From NCBI RefSeq assembly GCF_012844305.1, contig NZ_JABANE010000080.1, positions 1 through 41,048 on the forward strand: a stretch of 41,048 bases of DNA, read 5' to 3'. Below the pieces are notes generated by a model. That model did not search any database. It was not told where the DNA came from and was given only the letters and a program-made list of their open reading frames with translations. Positions within the stretch are counted from its first letter, which is position 1, and the number at the start of each line of letters is the position of its first letter. The DNA comes from Flammeovirga aprica JL-4. Its GTDB lineage: Bacteria > Bacteroidota > Bacteroidia > Cytophagales > Flammeovirgaceae. This document shows positions 25,830 through 33,939 of the stretch, in pieces. The position numbers and the translations under genes are program-made.

Positions 25830-26381
25830 CTAATTCTTTCCTCCACCAAAATGAATTGCAGTACCTAAACTCAAGGTAGAGATATTATTACTTCCTTGAA
25901 GATTTAATGATTCCCATTCCATTCTGATTTCAAAAGTATCACCCAAGAGAACACCAGCGCCAAGGCCCCACATAAATGAAGTATCTTTCTGCATGCTACT
26001 TACCTCAGGGTATCTGTTGTCATATTGCCCAAAAAAGGCACCTGCTTTAGCAAAACCGAAAACTGGTCCAATATGAATTGTACCTTTAGCCGCTACATCC
26101 CAACCCGTAATCGATGTTTCGTAAGACACATCATTTGCTACTGTCGAAGCCGTACCTACGCTTCTGTAACCACCTTCAACGCCAAGGAACTTATTACCTA
26201 AACCACCATAGATTTTCCAGCTTCCAGTATTATCATCCACTTTGAAACTATTGCCATTAATATCGTTTAAGCTTTGGTTGATAAAAGAGTTACCGCCAGA
26301 TGCACCCACATAAAATTGAGCTTGTGCATTAACAGTGAAAAATAATAATGTACCTAGTAAAAATAATAAATGCTTTTTCAT
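25830..26381 (-). CDS. Small outer-membrane beta-barrel protein
   Basis: A 183-residue protein with signal peptide MKKHLLFLLGTLLFFTVNAQA and a body of alternating amphipathic beta-strands (WKIYGGLGNKFLGVEGGYR, VFGFAKAGAFFGQYD, FMWGLGAGVLLGDTFEIRM, LSLGTAIHFGGG). This is the layout of the eight-stranded OmpA-like / OMP beta-barrel group. A final F-G-G-G-K-N follows the last strand. It would sit in the outer membrane; ligand or pore activity cannot be told. It is a single minus-strand gene flanked by repeat element H3 downstream and a coiled-coil protein gene upstream. Confidence 0.82.
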   Translation of the reverse strand: MKKHLLFLLGTLLFFTVNAQAQFYVGASGGNSFINQSLNDINGNSFKVDDNTGSWKIYGGLGNKFLGVEGGYRSVGTASTVANDVSYETSITGWDVAAKGTIHIGPVFGFAKAGAFFGQYDNRYPEVSSMQKDTSFMWGLGAGVLLGDTFEIRMEWESLNLQGSNNISTLSLGTAIHFGGGKN

Positions 26382-26494
26382 GAACTTATATGATTTAAAT
26401 TGAAATTATAACCTCTTTAACGGGGGGAGAGAGAGGTGTTTTATATAAATTTCAACTGTAAATCATTAAAATTCGACTATTGTTATTTAAGAGC

Positions 26495-27121
26495 TTAAGA
26501 AGAAATAGTATCAGCCAAACTACCCTGAGCTACCAATTTTATCTCCTCGATTTTACGAAGAAGTAATTGCTGTTTGTCACTAATCACTAAAAAGAGTCCC
26601 TGAGCCTTATCCTTCAAATGTAGAAGTAGTTTTTGCTTTTCCTTTAAATCATCAATAACCCGTTGTATCTGCTCAAGAGCATCGTCGTCAATATTAATTT
26701 CCCTCACCTGATCCTTAATAAAGTTATTTTTACGAAGAGTAGTATACATACTTTCAATCTCTTTCAAAAGGTCATCATGAGAAGAAGACATTTCCTTATT
26801 CAACCTTAATTTTCTCGTAAGTAGCCCATCATTCTCATAAAATGAAGTAAGCGATTCCCGATGTATATTATAATAATTAATGAGCTGACACCTTCTTACT
26901 TTCGTTAATTCCTCTAACCTTTTCAGTTCCTCCCGAACAGCACTAAATTGATTATACAGACTTTCTGTTTCAGAAGAAATCAACAACCCCTCTTCAATTT
27001 GAGATTTATGATAACCGTTCAACTCCAGCAACTGACGAATTTTTGGTGTATTTAAAGCATTAGAAAAAGTAGTATGAGCACGTTCCAGAATTTCTTTCTC
27101 ATTTTTTTTAGCAATAGACAT
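26495..27121 (-). CDS. Coiled-coil protein of unknown function
   Basis: A 208-residue cytoplasmic protein with no signal peptide. It is almost all helical, rich in Glu, Lys, Leu and Gln, with heptad-like stretches at about 50-80 (SLYNQFSAVREELKRLEEL) and 145-195 (LEQIQRVIDDLKEKQKLLLH). I do not recognise a family. It lies 113 bases upstream of the outer-membrane protein gene on the same strand, so co-transcription is possible. No catalytic motif is visible. Confidence 0.65.
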   Translation of the reverse strand: MSIAKKNEKEILERAHTTFSNALNTPKIRQLLELNGYHKSQIEEGLLISSETESLYNQFSAVREELKRLEELTKVRRCQLINYYNIHRESLTSFYENDGLLTRKLRLNKEMSSSHDDLLKEIESMYTTLRKNNFIKDQVREINIDDDALEQIQRVIDDLKEKQKLLLHLKDKAQGLFLVISDKQQLLLRKIEEIKLVAQGSLADTISS

Positions 27122-27446
27122 GATTTAGTGGTTTTACGTTTTGCTTACGCACTACAATTCATCATTGACATTTAATTCAACTACAATAAATAACTGATTT
27201 TTTAATAGGGGATATGAATAATATTTGTTGCATCAAGTATGAATCTAGAGCAGTGAGAATAAGCTTAGTTTTTGAATAAATTAACCACACTGATGATAGT
27301 CAGTGTATTGTAAGGTTAGGTGTTTTTTTGGAGAATGTCAAATTAAAAATGGATTTTGTATATTTTAGAAGTGAAATTATTTTGAGTAACTGTAATAAGA
27401 GAATGAATTTCAAATAGTATTCTTTCTTGCAAAATGAAATATAAAC
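27122..27446. other. Gene-free stretch before the vsr gene
   Basis: These 325 bases separate divergent genes. One clean inverted repeat, ACACTGA (27287-27293) and TCAGTGT (27300-27306), could be an operator or a small hairpin. No exact TAnnTTTG box was found close to either start. Confidence 0.4.
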
Positions 27447-27893
27447 ATGGACACCCTCAACGAATCCCAACGCTCCTACAACATGTCTCAAATTAAATCC
27501 AAGGACACCAAACCCGAGATGATTTTGAGAAAGTTTTTACATGCGGAAGGGATTCGTTTTCGGTTACATGGAAAAAGCAAAGGGGAGAAGTTACCGGGAA
27601 CTCCTGATATTGTACTTCCAAAGTATAAAACCGTGATCAATGTAAATGGATGTTTTTGGCATGGGCACCAAGGTTGCAAGTACTTTCGATTACCCAAAAG
27701 TAGGGTAGATTATTGGGAATGGAAGATCAGTAGAAATAGAGCAAACGATATTTTGAATAAGCACAAGCTGACAGAAATGGGGTGGAATGTGATAACGGTT
27801 TGGGAATGTGAAATTAAAGAGAAAAGAAGAGAAACTTTTCACAATTTATTATTACTTTTAGCCAATATTAAAACTAAAGCAAAACAAACTTAA
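27447..27893 (+). CDS. vsr: Very-short-patch repair endonuclease (Vsr)
   Basis: A 148-residue DNA endonuclease that, by family knowledge, nicks 5' of the T in T:G mismatches arising from deaminated 5-methylcytosine. The N-terminus SQRSYNMSQIKSKDTKPE is the family signature. Asp54 (PGTPDIVLP) is the metal-binding Asp, His72 in CFWHGHQGC the catalytic His, and Cys69, His74, Cys77 and Cys121 (VWECE) the probable zinc ligands. The length is normal. Vsr genes usually sit beside a cytosine-5 methyltransferase gene, and none is present here. It is followed after 8 bases by the gene at 27902, so the two are likely co-transcribed. Confidence 0.94.
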   Translation: MDTLNESQRSYNMSQIKSKDTKPEMILRKFLHAEGIRFRLHGKSKGEKLPGTPDIVLPKYKTVINVNGCFWHGHQGCKYFRLPKSRVDYWEWKISRNRANDILNKHKLTEMGWNVITVWECEIKEKRRETFHNLLLLLANIKTKAKQT

Positions 27894-27901
27894 TTCAAGA
27901 A

Positions 27902-28624
27902 ATGAACTACTTAGATCAATTATTCAAAGCAACTGTAAACTCTATTTCATCGACTTCAACTATACCTTTTGTCAATCCAACAGAAATCTACAATGAGGGA
28001 TGGATGACACGGTTTTTAGTTCATTATTCTCTCCAACAAAAAATAAAAATAGGGAGTTTGATAGATTTTGGTAAAATCAAAAATGCCACCTCAGAAGGAT
28101 TGATATCTAGTCCTTTTGTAAAGGCAGAAATTAATCGTGAGGGGTATACACATGCTGATATGGCACTTGGTGATTTTAGTGTAAATTATGAAGAAAGAGG
28201 AGAAATAACAGTGGAGAAAAATGCTTCAATTTTTGGAATTATAGAAGCCAAAATGAAAAGTAATTTGAGTAAAGGAACAACTCATGCTCCTGATTATAAT
28301 CAAGCAAGCAGAAATATTGTATGCATTGCTCATAATACACCAAGGGAAGACTGTGATACTTTCTTCATTGTAGTGGCTCCTGAAAAGATGATTAAGCATC
28401 ATCAGACTAAAGAGCAGCTCAAAGCCTCAGTTGTCAATAGTCAAATAGAAAATAGGTTCGAAATATCAGAGTTAGATGTTGATGAGCAAATTATGCAAAG
28501 CGTTTCAAGATGTAAAACTGCAGTTTTATCTTATGAGGAATGGATTGAATACTTCAAGGATAAAGATCTGAAAGATGAGTTAGGAGCTTTTTATAAAGAG
28601 TGCTTAAAATGGAATCGTGTGTAG
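27902..28624 (+). CDS. Putative PD-(D/E)XK nuclease next to vsr
   Basis: A 240-residue cytoplasmic protein that I cannot assign to a named family. Asp86 (THADMALGDF) followed by Glu115-Ala-Lys117 (FGIIEAKMKS) fits the D...ExK core of the PD-(D/E)XK fold. An earlier Glu32 (NEGWMTRFLV) and a helix with Gln134 and Arg137 (YNQASRNIV) sit where such folds often carry extra active-site residues. It starts 8 bases after vsr, which suggests one transcript. It may be the nuclease of a decayed restriction-modification unit that has lost its methyltransferase, or a standalone defence nuclease. The fold call rests on spacing and motifs only. Confidence 0.55.
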   Translation: MNYLDQLFKATVNSISSTSTIPFVNPTEIYNEGWMTRFLVHYSLQQKIKIGSLIDFGKIKNATSEGLISSPFVKAEINREGYTHADMALGDFSVNYEERGEITVEKNASIFGIIEAKMKSNLSKGTTHAPDYNQASRNIVCIAHNTPREDCDTFFIVVAPEKMIKHHQTKEQLKASVVNSQIENRFEISELDVDEQIMQSVSRCKTAVLSYEEWIEYFKDKDLKDELGAFYKECLKWNRV

Positions 28625-28684
28625 TAATCAACCTACATATACAATGCTTGTAAAAGTTTTTTGCTATTGAAAGCAATTTAAAAA

Positions 28685-29821
28685 CTACCATTCCTCCATT
28701 CCCAACTCATCAATCAAATACTCCACTTTTTCAATCAACTTCTCAAAGATTTTCTCATAAGAGAAGTCGTGCTTTGGAATGTTCAAGGTAAGAGCGACTT
28801 CTCTTTCAAATTGGTCTTTGTATTCAGAGTGAGTTTGTTGCCAGATATTGATTAGTTCTTTTTTTCGAGAACGGAGTAATTTTACAGAAGGTATTTTAGC
28901 TCTTTTGTTATTATTGACATCTTTTTGAGAAGGGATAAGATTCCAGATATCGTTATTTTTCCAAAATGACCAAGGGATGATATGGTCGGTTTCAAAATTT
29001 TCTTTTAATGGTTTAAGCGTCCATAAACAGAAAAGCTCTCCTTTACTTTGGACTTTTTCATAATAACTTCTAGGGGGATCAACACTTCTGATATTATTGG
29101 AATGATAGAGCAACTCAACAATTTCATTTTTCTCGAAAGGAAGTGATTTATTTTTCTTGAAATTTAGTGTTAAGTCTGCCCAGTTATTGATAATGGAATT
29201 TTCTCCAATAAGGAATGAACCGAAAAGTTCTAAGCCATGTCTTACATGTGCCCTAAAAGAGATAAAGCCTAAATGCTCATGAATGTCATTTCTATATATT
29301 TTATGACTAACATCTAATTTTTTTAGAGAAGGAAGTTCCTCTCTTTTCTGATAAAATTGATACTCACTTTTGAAATACTGATTCAATGTATATCTCATAG
29401 GGTTTTTGTAAATACATTGAGCTATTTCATGTATGCAATTTTGATATTTTTCTCTTCTATTGGGGTTAGGAAAACCTTTTTTTATGTCCCTCAGAATACT
29501 TTTTTCTATGTCTAACAATTCCCCTTTATAACATTGTTGTAACTCTTTTAGATGTTGGTAAAAAACGATGGGTCTTCCAGAGTTTTGATGTACTTCATGA
29601 TAGACAAAAGGTAAATAATAGAATAACCATTTTTCAGCAAGGGGACCTAATGGAATAAAACAGTAATCTTCTTCTTCGTAGACTAATGCTTGATTTTCAG
29701 TGAGTATTTCAATTATTCCTCTGAGTAAAGCTAATTTGTAAGACGAAGATTTACTATCTTTCTGAAGAATATGGCTTATCAATTGGAAAGCCTCATTACT
29801 ATTACTACTCAAACGGTTCAT
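28685..29821 (-). CDS. HNH endonuclease domain protein
   Basis: A 378-residue protein with an HNH nuclease domain near the C-terminus. Residues 265-311 show a single Cys (FCLWTLKPL), then DHIIPWSFWKNNDIWNLIPS with Asp279-His280, then QKDVNNNKRAKIP, which fits the D-H...N-x-x-K pattern. The first 240 residues are helical (SSSYKLALLRGIIEIL, EKWLFYYLPFVYHEV) and may bind DNA or a partner; I do not recognise that part. By HNH chemistry it would cut DNA with one metal ion. Its start codon is one base from that of the divergent methyltransferase gene, suggesting shared control. It converges on the gene at 27902 with a 60-base gap. A restriction or defence role is inferred from context only. Confidence 0.78.
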   Translation of the reverse strand: MNRLSSNSNEAFQLISHILQKDSKSSSYKLALLRGIIEILTENQALVYEEEDYCFIPLGPLAEKWLFYYLPFVYHEVHQNSGRPIVFYQHLKELQQCYKGELLDIEKSILRDIKKGFPNPNRREKYQNCIHEIAQCIYKNPMRYTLNQYFKSEYQFYQKREELPSLKKLDVSHKIYRNDIHEHLGFISFRAHVRHGLELFGSFLIGENSIINNWADLTLNFKKNKSLPFEKNEIVELLYHSNNIRSVDPPRSYYEKVQSKGELFCLWTLKPLKENFETDHIIPWSFWKNNDIWNLIPSQKDVNNNKRAKIPSVKLLRSRKKELINIWQQTHSEYKDQFEREVALTLNIPKHDFSYEKIFEKLIEKVEYLIDELGMEEW

Positions 29822-29822
29822 T

Positions 29823-30449
29823 ATGCTAAAAAATACAACAGTTAAACATCACCCCGAACTTACTGCAATTCATCGTAAAAGCATATCATTTCCCTCACGT
29901 TTTTTACACGAAAAGAAATTTCTGAAAGGAGAGGTTCTTGATTTTGGCTCCGGACATGGGAAAGATACAGAAGCTTTAGCTTTACTAGGAGTGGAAATAG
30001 AGCAGTATGATAAGTTTTATGCTCCCGTTTTTCCTAATAAAAAGTACGATACTATTATTTGTCATTATGTGTTGAATGTCGTGGAAAAAGAAGAGCAGAC
30101 AAGGGTACTTGCAGAGGTTTCTTATTTATTAAAACCCGGAGGGAAAGCTTATTTTACGGTACGACGAGATTTGAACAAAGAGGGAATTAGGATTCATGCT
30201 ATACATAAATTGCCTACTTATCAGTGTAATGTAAAACTGCCATTTCGTTCGCTTCTGATCACAAAGCATTGTGAGGTTTATGAGTATCAAAAGCCCATGG
30301 AAGAGGATTTATTGATGGAGACCGTCAGTATAAAAGTATATGCTCGTAAATACGGAATAGAATTGATGGAGAAGAAGAAATACAATCATAAGTTTGAACA
30401 GGCAAAAATGATTATAAAAGACTTACTGAAGTCAGGAAAATATCAATAA
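29823..30449 (+). CDS. Class I SAM-dependent methyltransferase
   Basis: A 208-residue cytoplasmic protein. The SAM-binding motif I is VLDFGSGHG at residues 38-46, followed by an acidic second strand (IEQYDKF), motif IV-like YDTIICHYVLNVV and a post-motif LLKPGGKAYFTVRRD. No DPPY/NPPY (adenine methylation) or PC/ENV (cytosine-5) motif is present, so it is not a standard restriction-modification DNA methyltransferase. The N-terminus (AIHRKSISFPSRFL) recalls small methyltransferases found beside DNA-modification genes, but this is a loose resemblance. The substrate is unknown. The gene is divergent from the HNH gene, with one base between the two start codons. Confidence 0.8.
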   Translation: MLKNTTVKHHPELTAIHRKSISFPSRFLHEKKFLKGEVLDFGSGHGKDTEALALLGVEIEQYDKFYAPVFPNKKYDTIICHYVLNVVEKEEQTRVLAEVSYLLKPGGKAYFTVRRDLNKEGIRIHAIHKLPTYQCNVKLPFRSLLITKHCEVYEYQKPMEEDLLMETVSIKVYARKYGIELMEKKKYNHKFEQAKMIIKDLLKSGKYQ

Positions 30450-30468
30450 AATAACTCTCTCTTTCTCT

Positions 30469-31629
30469 CTAAAAATAAAACCCAAAGTTAATATTAAATC
30501 TCAAGTGCCAGTCTGCGTCTTTCACACCATAAGCCAGAGCAGTATTAAAGTTGGGATCAAGCCAAGGTTGATTTTTACCAAAGGCGGCATCTACATAAAT
30601 ATACATCAGTCCTGCAGACACTAAACAGCCTGTTACGTTTTGGTAGGAATCATAGAAAGAGGCTTCGACTTTGTCGACCATCCCGAAGTCATTGTAAAAC
30701 TCCAATGAGGAAATCGGTCCCCATTCTACGGGTTGAGTGAAACTAACGCCTAGTGTATAGGTAGAAGCTTCAGCGGCAACAAGGTAAGGAGCACCGTAAG
30801 CGGTTAGTGCTACTACATCTGTTCTTTCTCCATCGGGAGCATTAGGTGATTTTTTGTAGTGGGATGCTTGTGCTTTGAGGTTCCATTTTTTATAGTTGAA
30901 CTCATAGTGAAGGGCTAGTGCATAATGTGTTCCTGTCTTTTTGGTGTCTAGGTTATAAAGTCCCCCAAACAAACCAGAAAGTCCTAACTCATGCGTAAAA
31001 TCATCACTGCCTAATTTACGGAGTATTTTTGCGTTCAATTGGTTGACCTCTTTGTTTCTGTATTGTAACTGACCGTCTCCATTTTCATCCATTGATGCCA
31101 CATCGTAGGCATAACGGCTATTGGAAAGGTCTGAGTTTCCTCCGAAATCAAGTTCTTCTGCATTTTTGAAGAAGGCAAGGTTATAAGTCCACTTATCGTC
31201 GTCATGGGTGAATTTCAGCCCCATATCATGATCGTCCTCTAGTCCAACGTAATAATTGATGCTGAAAAACCAGTTGTGAGAGTTATAGGTCGTAATGCCG
31301 AAAGGGACTTGAGTGAGGCCAAGTTGAATCTGATTTTTATCAGAGAAGTCATAGTCAAACCAGCCTTGTTTTAAGAAGATACCTCCAAAGGATTGGGAAT
31401 AGAGGCGTACTTCAGCATTTAGACCAATGCCTTTGAAAGAAGCGGTGGGCTTGATGGCAAACATATCATAACCAAATTCACCTCCTGTGTTTTGATGGGT
31501 TTCTTTCCAAGAAGAATTATTATAGTTGAAACGGAGTGCACCTCCCACGTTTATTTCCGGTTTATCTTGTGCATTGATAGAGATAGAAATAGAGAAAAGT
31601 AATATAATGAAAGAGTAGAGAGATTTCAT
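30469..31629 (-). CDS. Outer-membrane porin-like beta-barrel protein
   Basis: A 386-residue protein starting with signal peptide MKSLYSFIILLFSISISINA. The body is a series of beta-strands with aromatic girdles (NVGGALRFNYNN, LNAEVRLYSQSFGG, FTHELGLSGLFGGLY) and ends in the outer-membrane signature INFGFYF with a terminal Phe. It looks like the large porin type of Bacteroidota (O/P-like), with about 16 strands expected. The frame is open further upstream to 31785, but that extension runs through a repeat element, so 31629 is the start. It lies 253 bases after the BCCT transporter gene on the same strand; uptake of the same solute is a guess. Confidence 0.82.
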   Translation of the reverse strand: MKSLYSFIILLFSISISINAQDKPEINVGGALRFNYNNSSWKETHQNTGGEFGYDMFAIKPTASFKGIGLNAEVRLYSQSFGGIFLKQGWFDYDFSDKNQIQLGLTQVPFGITTYNSHNWFFSINYYVGLEDDHDMGLKFTHDDDKWTYNLAFFKNAEELDFGGNSDLSNSRYAYDVASMDENGDGQLQYRNKEVNQLNAKILRKLGSDDFTHELGLSGLFGGLYNLDTKKTGTHYALALHYEFNYKKWNLKAQASHYKKSPNAPDGERTDVVALTAYGAPYLVAAEASTYTLGVSFTQPVEWGPISSLEFYNDFGMVDKVEASFYDSYQNVTGCLVSAGLMYIYVDAAFGKNQPWLDPNFNTALAYGVKDADWHLRFNINFGFYF

Positions 31630-31644
31630 CTGAAATGATATTTT

Positions 31645-31869
31645 GAATGAAGAGTTAAGAATTAAGAATGTAGAATGAAGAAATATGGTACTGATACCTA
31701 TCAAATTTAGTAGTTCATTGATTTGAAAGTAGAACCCCTGTAGAGACGAAATGCTTTGCGTCTCACGAACCACTACAAGAACCATTTTACGAACTGTTTT
31801 TCTTCATTTTACATTCTTAATTCTTCATTCAAAAAAAAGTTGCTTAACTTTTTTTTGTCCTAGTAAATG
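31645..31869. repeat. Hairpin repeat element, copy H4 (variant core)
   Basis: The left arm (31645-31684, GAATGAAGAGTTAAGAATTA onward) matches the reverse complement of the right arm (31797-31830, ending ATTCTTAATTCTTCATTC), with an 8-base insertion. The centre differs from the other copies: GAGACGAAATGCTTTGCGTC (from 31743) replaces the GGGATGTTGC core. The right side ends TTTTGTCCTAGTAAATG, a damaged form of the TAGTACTTA end. It fills most of the gap between porin and transporter genes. Confidence 0.65.
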
Positions 31870-31882
31870 TTTTGAGAGCGCA

Positions 31883-33436
31883 TTATTTTTTCTTTTGATA
31901 ATGCTCGTTATAATAATCAGAAAGTGCTTTGTAGAAACTAAAACACATAATGATAATGATGATTGAAAATGGAAGTCCCGTCAAGATGGAGGCTGTTTGC
32001 AATGCTGTTAAACCACCGCCCATTAATAAAACGCCTGCAATAAGACCTTCCATGGAAGCCCAGAATATTTTTTGACCTACAGGTGCATCGTGTCTTCCTC
32101 CTGAGGTTAATGTATCTACCACAAATGAACCTGAGTCAGATGAAGTCACAAAGAAACTTGTGACTAGAATGACGGTTAGGATGGAAGCAAAAGTGGTAAA
32201 TGGATATTGTTCCAACAGGAAATAAATTGCTGTAGCAATATTTTTATTTACCGCCTCAGTGATGCTGTGGTTACCGATTAATTCTTGGTATAAGGCACTT
32301 CCGCCAAATACACTCAACCAAAGGAATGTGAGTAATGAGGGAACGATCAATACACCCAAAACAAATTCTTTGATGGTTCTGCCTTTTGAAATACGAGCAA
32401 TGAAAATGCCTACGAATGGGGACCATGAAATCCACCATGCCCAGTAAAATACAGTCCAGGAGTTTTGCCAGTTTTTATCTGTACCGACTCCTTTGTATGA
32501 ATTGGTCCAGAAACTTAATTCAAAAAACTCATAGACATAGTAGCCAAGGTTTTGAACAAAAGATTTTAATATAAATAGGGTAGGGCCGACTAATAAAACC
32601 ATAAGCATTAGCCCTAAAGCTAAACGCATATTCCATTCACTTAGCATTCTGATTCCTTTGTCAAGGCCCAATACCAATGATAAAGTGGCAAAGAGCGTGA
32701 TGATCACAATCAGAATCAATTCTACTGTGTTAGTAGTAGGAATATCGAAAAGGTAATTTAAACCGGCATTGACTTGCTGTACACCAAAGCCTAGTGAAGT
32801 AGCGAGTCCAAATAAGGTGGCAATCACAGCAATTATATCAATTACATCTCCAATGGGACCGTATATTTTTTTACCCAATAATGGAAAGAATATAGACCGG
32901 ACGGTAAGCGGAAGTTTCAGATTAAAAGTAAAAAAGGCCAATGCCAATCCTACTACTGCATACAATGCCCAAGCGTGCACTCCCCAGTGTAAAAAGGTAA
33001 TACCCATTGCTTTTTCAGCCGCGACAGCCGGTGATCCTCCTTCTTTCAAAAAAGGATTCCCATTAAAGTGAAAAACGGGTTCTGCTACTGACCAAAACAA
33101 CAGGCCAATTCCCATTCCAGCACTGAAAAGCATAGCAAACCAGGCTGTTTGAGAAAACTCAGGTTCGGCATCTTTTCCTCCAATTTTTACTTTTCCGTAT
33201 TTACTAAAACCTAAATAGATAGCATAAAATAAAAGACCATTGACCAGTAAAATAAATAGCCACCCGACATTATTGGCTACAGTTGTTTGTGTTTTTTTGA
33301 ACCATTCTTCCATGGGATCACCAACTATTAAGGTGCTGATAACCAATATGGCGATAATAAGTATGGACGTAATGGAAACGGTGGCATTTGCTTTAATGCC
33401 CCAAAAGGTTTTTTGATCACTTCTTAGGTGACTCAT
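31883..33436 (-). CDS. BCCT-family (betaine/choline/carnitine) transporter
   Basis: A 517-residue inner-membrane protein with about 12 transmembrane helices. The family glycine motif AGMGIGLLFWSVAEPVFHF is present in the form found in Na+-coupled betaine carriers of the BetP type. The conserved Trp-rich segment WTVFYWAWWISWSPFVGIFI and the SSDSGSFVVDTL motif are also seen. By family it imports glycine betaine or a related osmolyte, which fits a marine salt-stress role. The frame extends to 33484; 33436 (MSHLRSDQKTFWGIKAN) is chosen because the family begins close to there. No long regulatory tail is seen at either end. It is followed on the same strand by repeat H4 and a porin-like gene. Confidence 0.93.
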   Translation of the reverse strand: MSHLRSDQKTFWGIKANATVSITSILIIAILVISTLIVGDPMEEWFKKTQTTVANNVGWLFILLVNGLLFYAIYLGFSKYGKVKIGGKDAEPEFSQTAWFAMLFSAGMGIGLLFWSVAEPVFHFNGNPFLKEGGSPAVAAEKAMGITFLHWGVHAWALYAVVGLALAFFTFNLKLPLTVRSIFFPLLGKKIYGPIGDVIDIIAVIATLFGLATSLGFGVQQVNAGLNYLFDIPTTNTVELILIVIITLFATLSLVLGLDKGIRMLSEWNMRLALGLMLMVLLVGPTLFILKSFVQNLGYYVYEFFELSFWTNSYKGVGTDKNWQNSWTVFYWAWWISWSPFVGIFIARISKGRTIKEFVLGVLIVPSLLTFLWLSVFGGSALYQELIGNHSITEAVNKNIATAIYFLLEQYPFTTFASILTVILVTSFFVTSSDSGSFVVDTLTSGGRHDAPVGQKIFWASMEGLIAGVLLMGGGLTALQTASILTGLPFSIIIIIMCFSFYKALSDYYNEHYQKKK

Positions 33437-33712
33437 AAAGTTTATTTTTTCTGTTCTAAAAGCGAATATGCTTTTATGATACAATGAGACTATTTCATCC
33501 TCAGTGAGAGGGAATAGCTACCTGTTCAAAGGTGATAATGTAAGACAACCAAAATCATATATTATTGATTTCAAAAATGAAAAAAATAATACCTCATAAT
33601 ATCCAATCAATTGTTTTAAAAATAGTGATAATCATATCAAAAATAAAGATTGTGGGGTTTTATTAAGAAATAACCTCCATGAGTGTAGTTAATTGTTGAG
33701 ATAATCACTTTT

Positions 33713-33895
33713 TGAATGAAGGTGTGCGTGTTGTGGATCTGTGATTTTGTAGGGATGTTGCATTGCAGCGTCCATAGTACCATGATTAAAACCATATTGC
33801 TTTGTATTTTAAGGATCATTACACGAACCATCTTTCTTCATTCATCATTCTTAATTCTTCATTATAAACTCTGTTAACTTTTGTCCTAGTACTTA
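33713..33895. repeat. Hairpin repeat element, copy H5
   Basis: The left arm TTTGAATGAAGG with GTGCGTGTTGTGGATC (33711-33738) faces a right arm holding ACACGAACCATC and CTTCATTCATCATTCTTAAT (about 33820-33863). One core palindrome, GTAGGGATGTTGCATTGCAG, starts at 33749. It ends GTCCTAGTACTTA at 33895. It lies in the 503-base divergent gap between the transporter and glycosyltransferase genes; the remainder of that gap (33437-33712) is AT-rich with no gene or clear signal. Confidence 0.62.
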
Positions 33896-33939
33896 ATTTT
33901 TTTTCTTAACTTGAAATGAATTTTTTAATGTAAGCTAAC

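Noticed and set aside
28685..29821. HNH protein considered as a Cas9- or IscB-like nuclease
   Set aside because: No RuvC motifs, no bridge helix, no CRISPR repeats nearby, and the length of 378 residues with a C-terminal HNH does not fit.
29823..30449. Methyltransferase considered as the missing partner of Vsr
   Set aside because: It lacks the PC and ENV motifs of cytosine-5 methyltransferases and the DPPY-type motif of amino-methyltransferases.
31630..31785. N-terminal extension of the porin gene to 31785
   Set aside because: The extension reads through repeat element H4 and puts the signal peptide at residue 53; the start at 31629 gives a normal signal peptide.
33437..33484. Upstream start of the BCCT transporter at 33484
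   Set aside because: The extra 16 residues are not typical of the family, and the ATG at 33436 begins at the usual distance before the first helix. It cannot be excluded.
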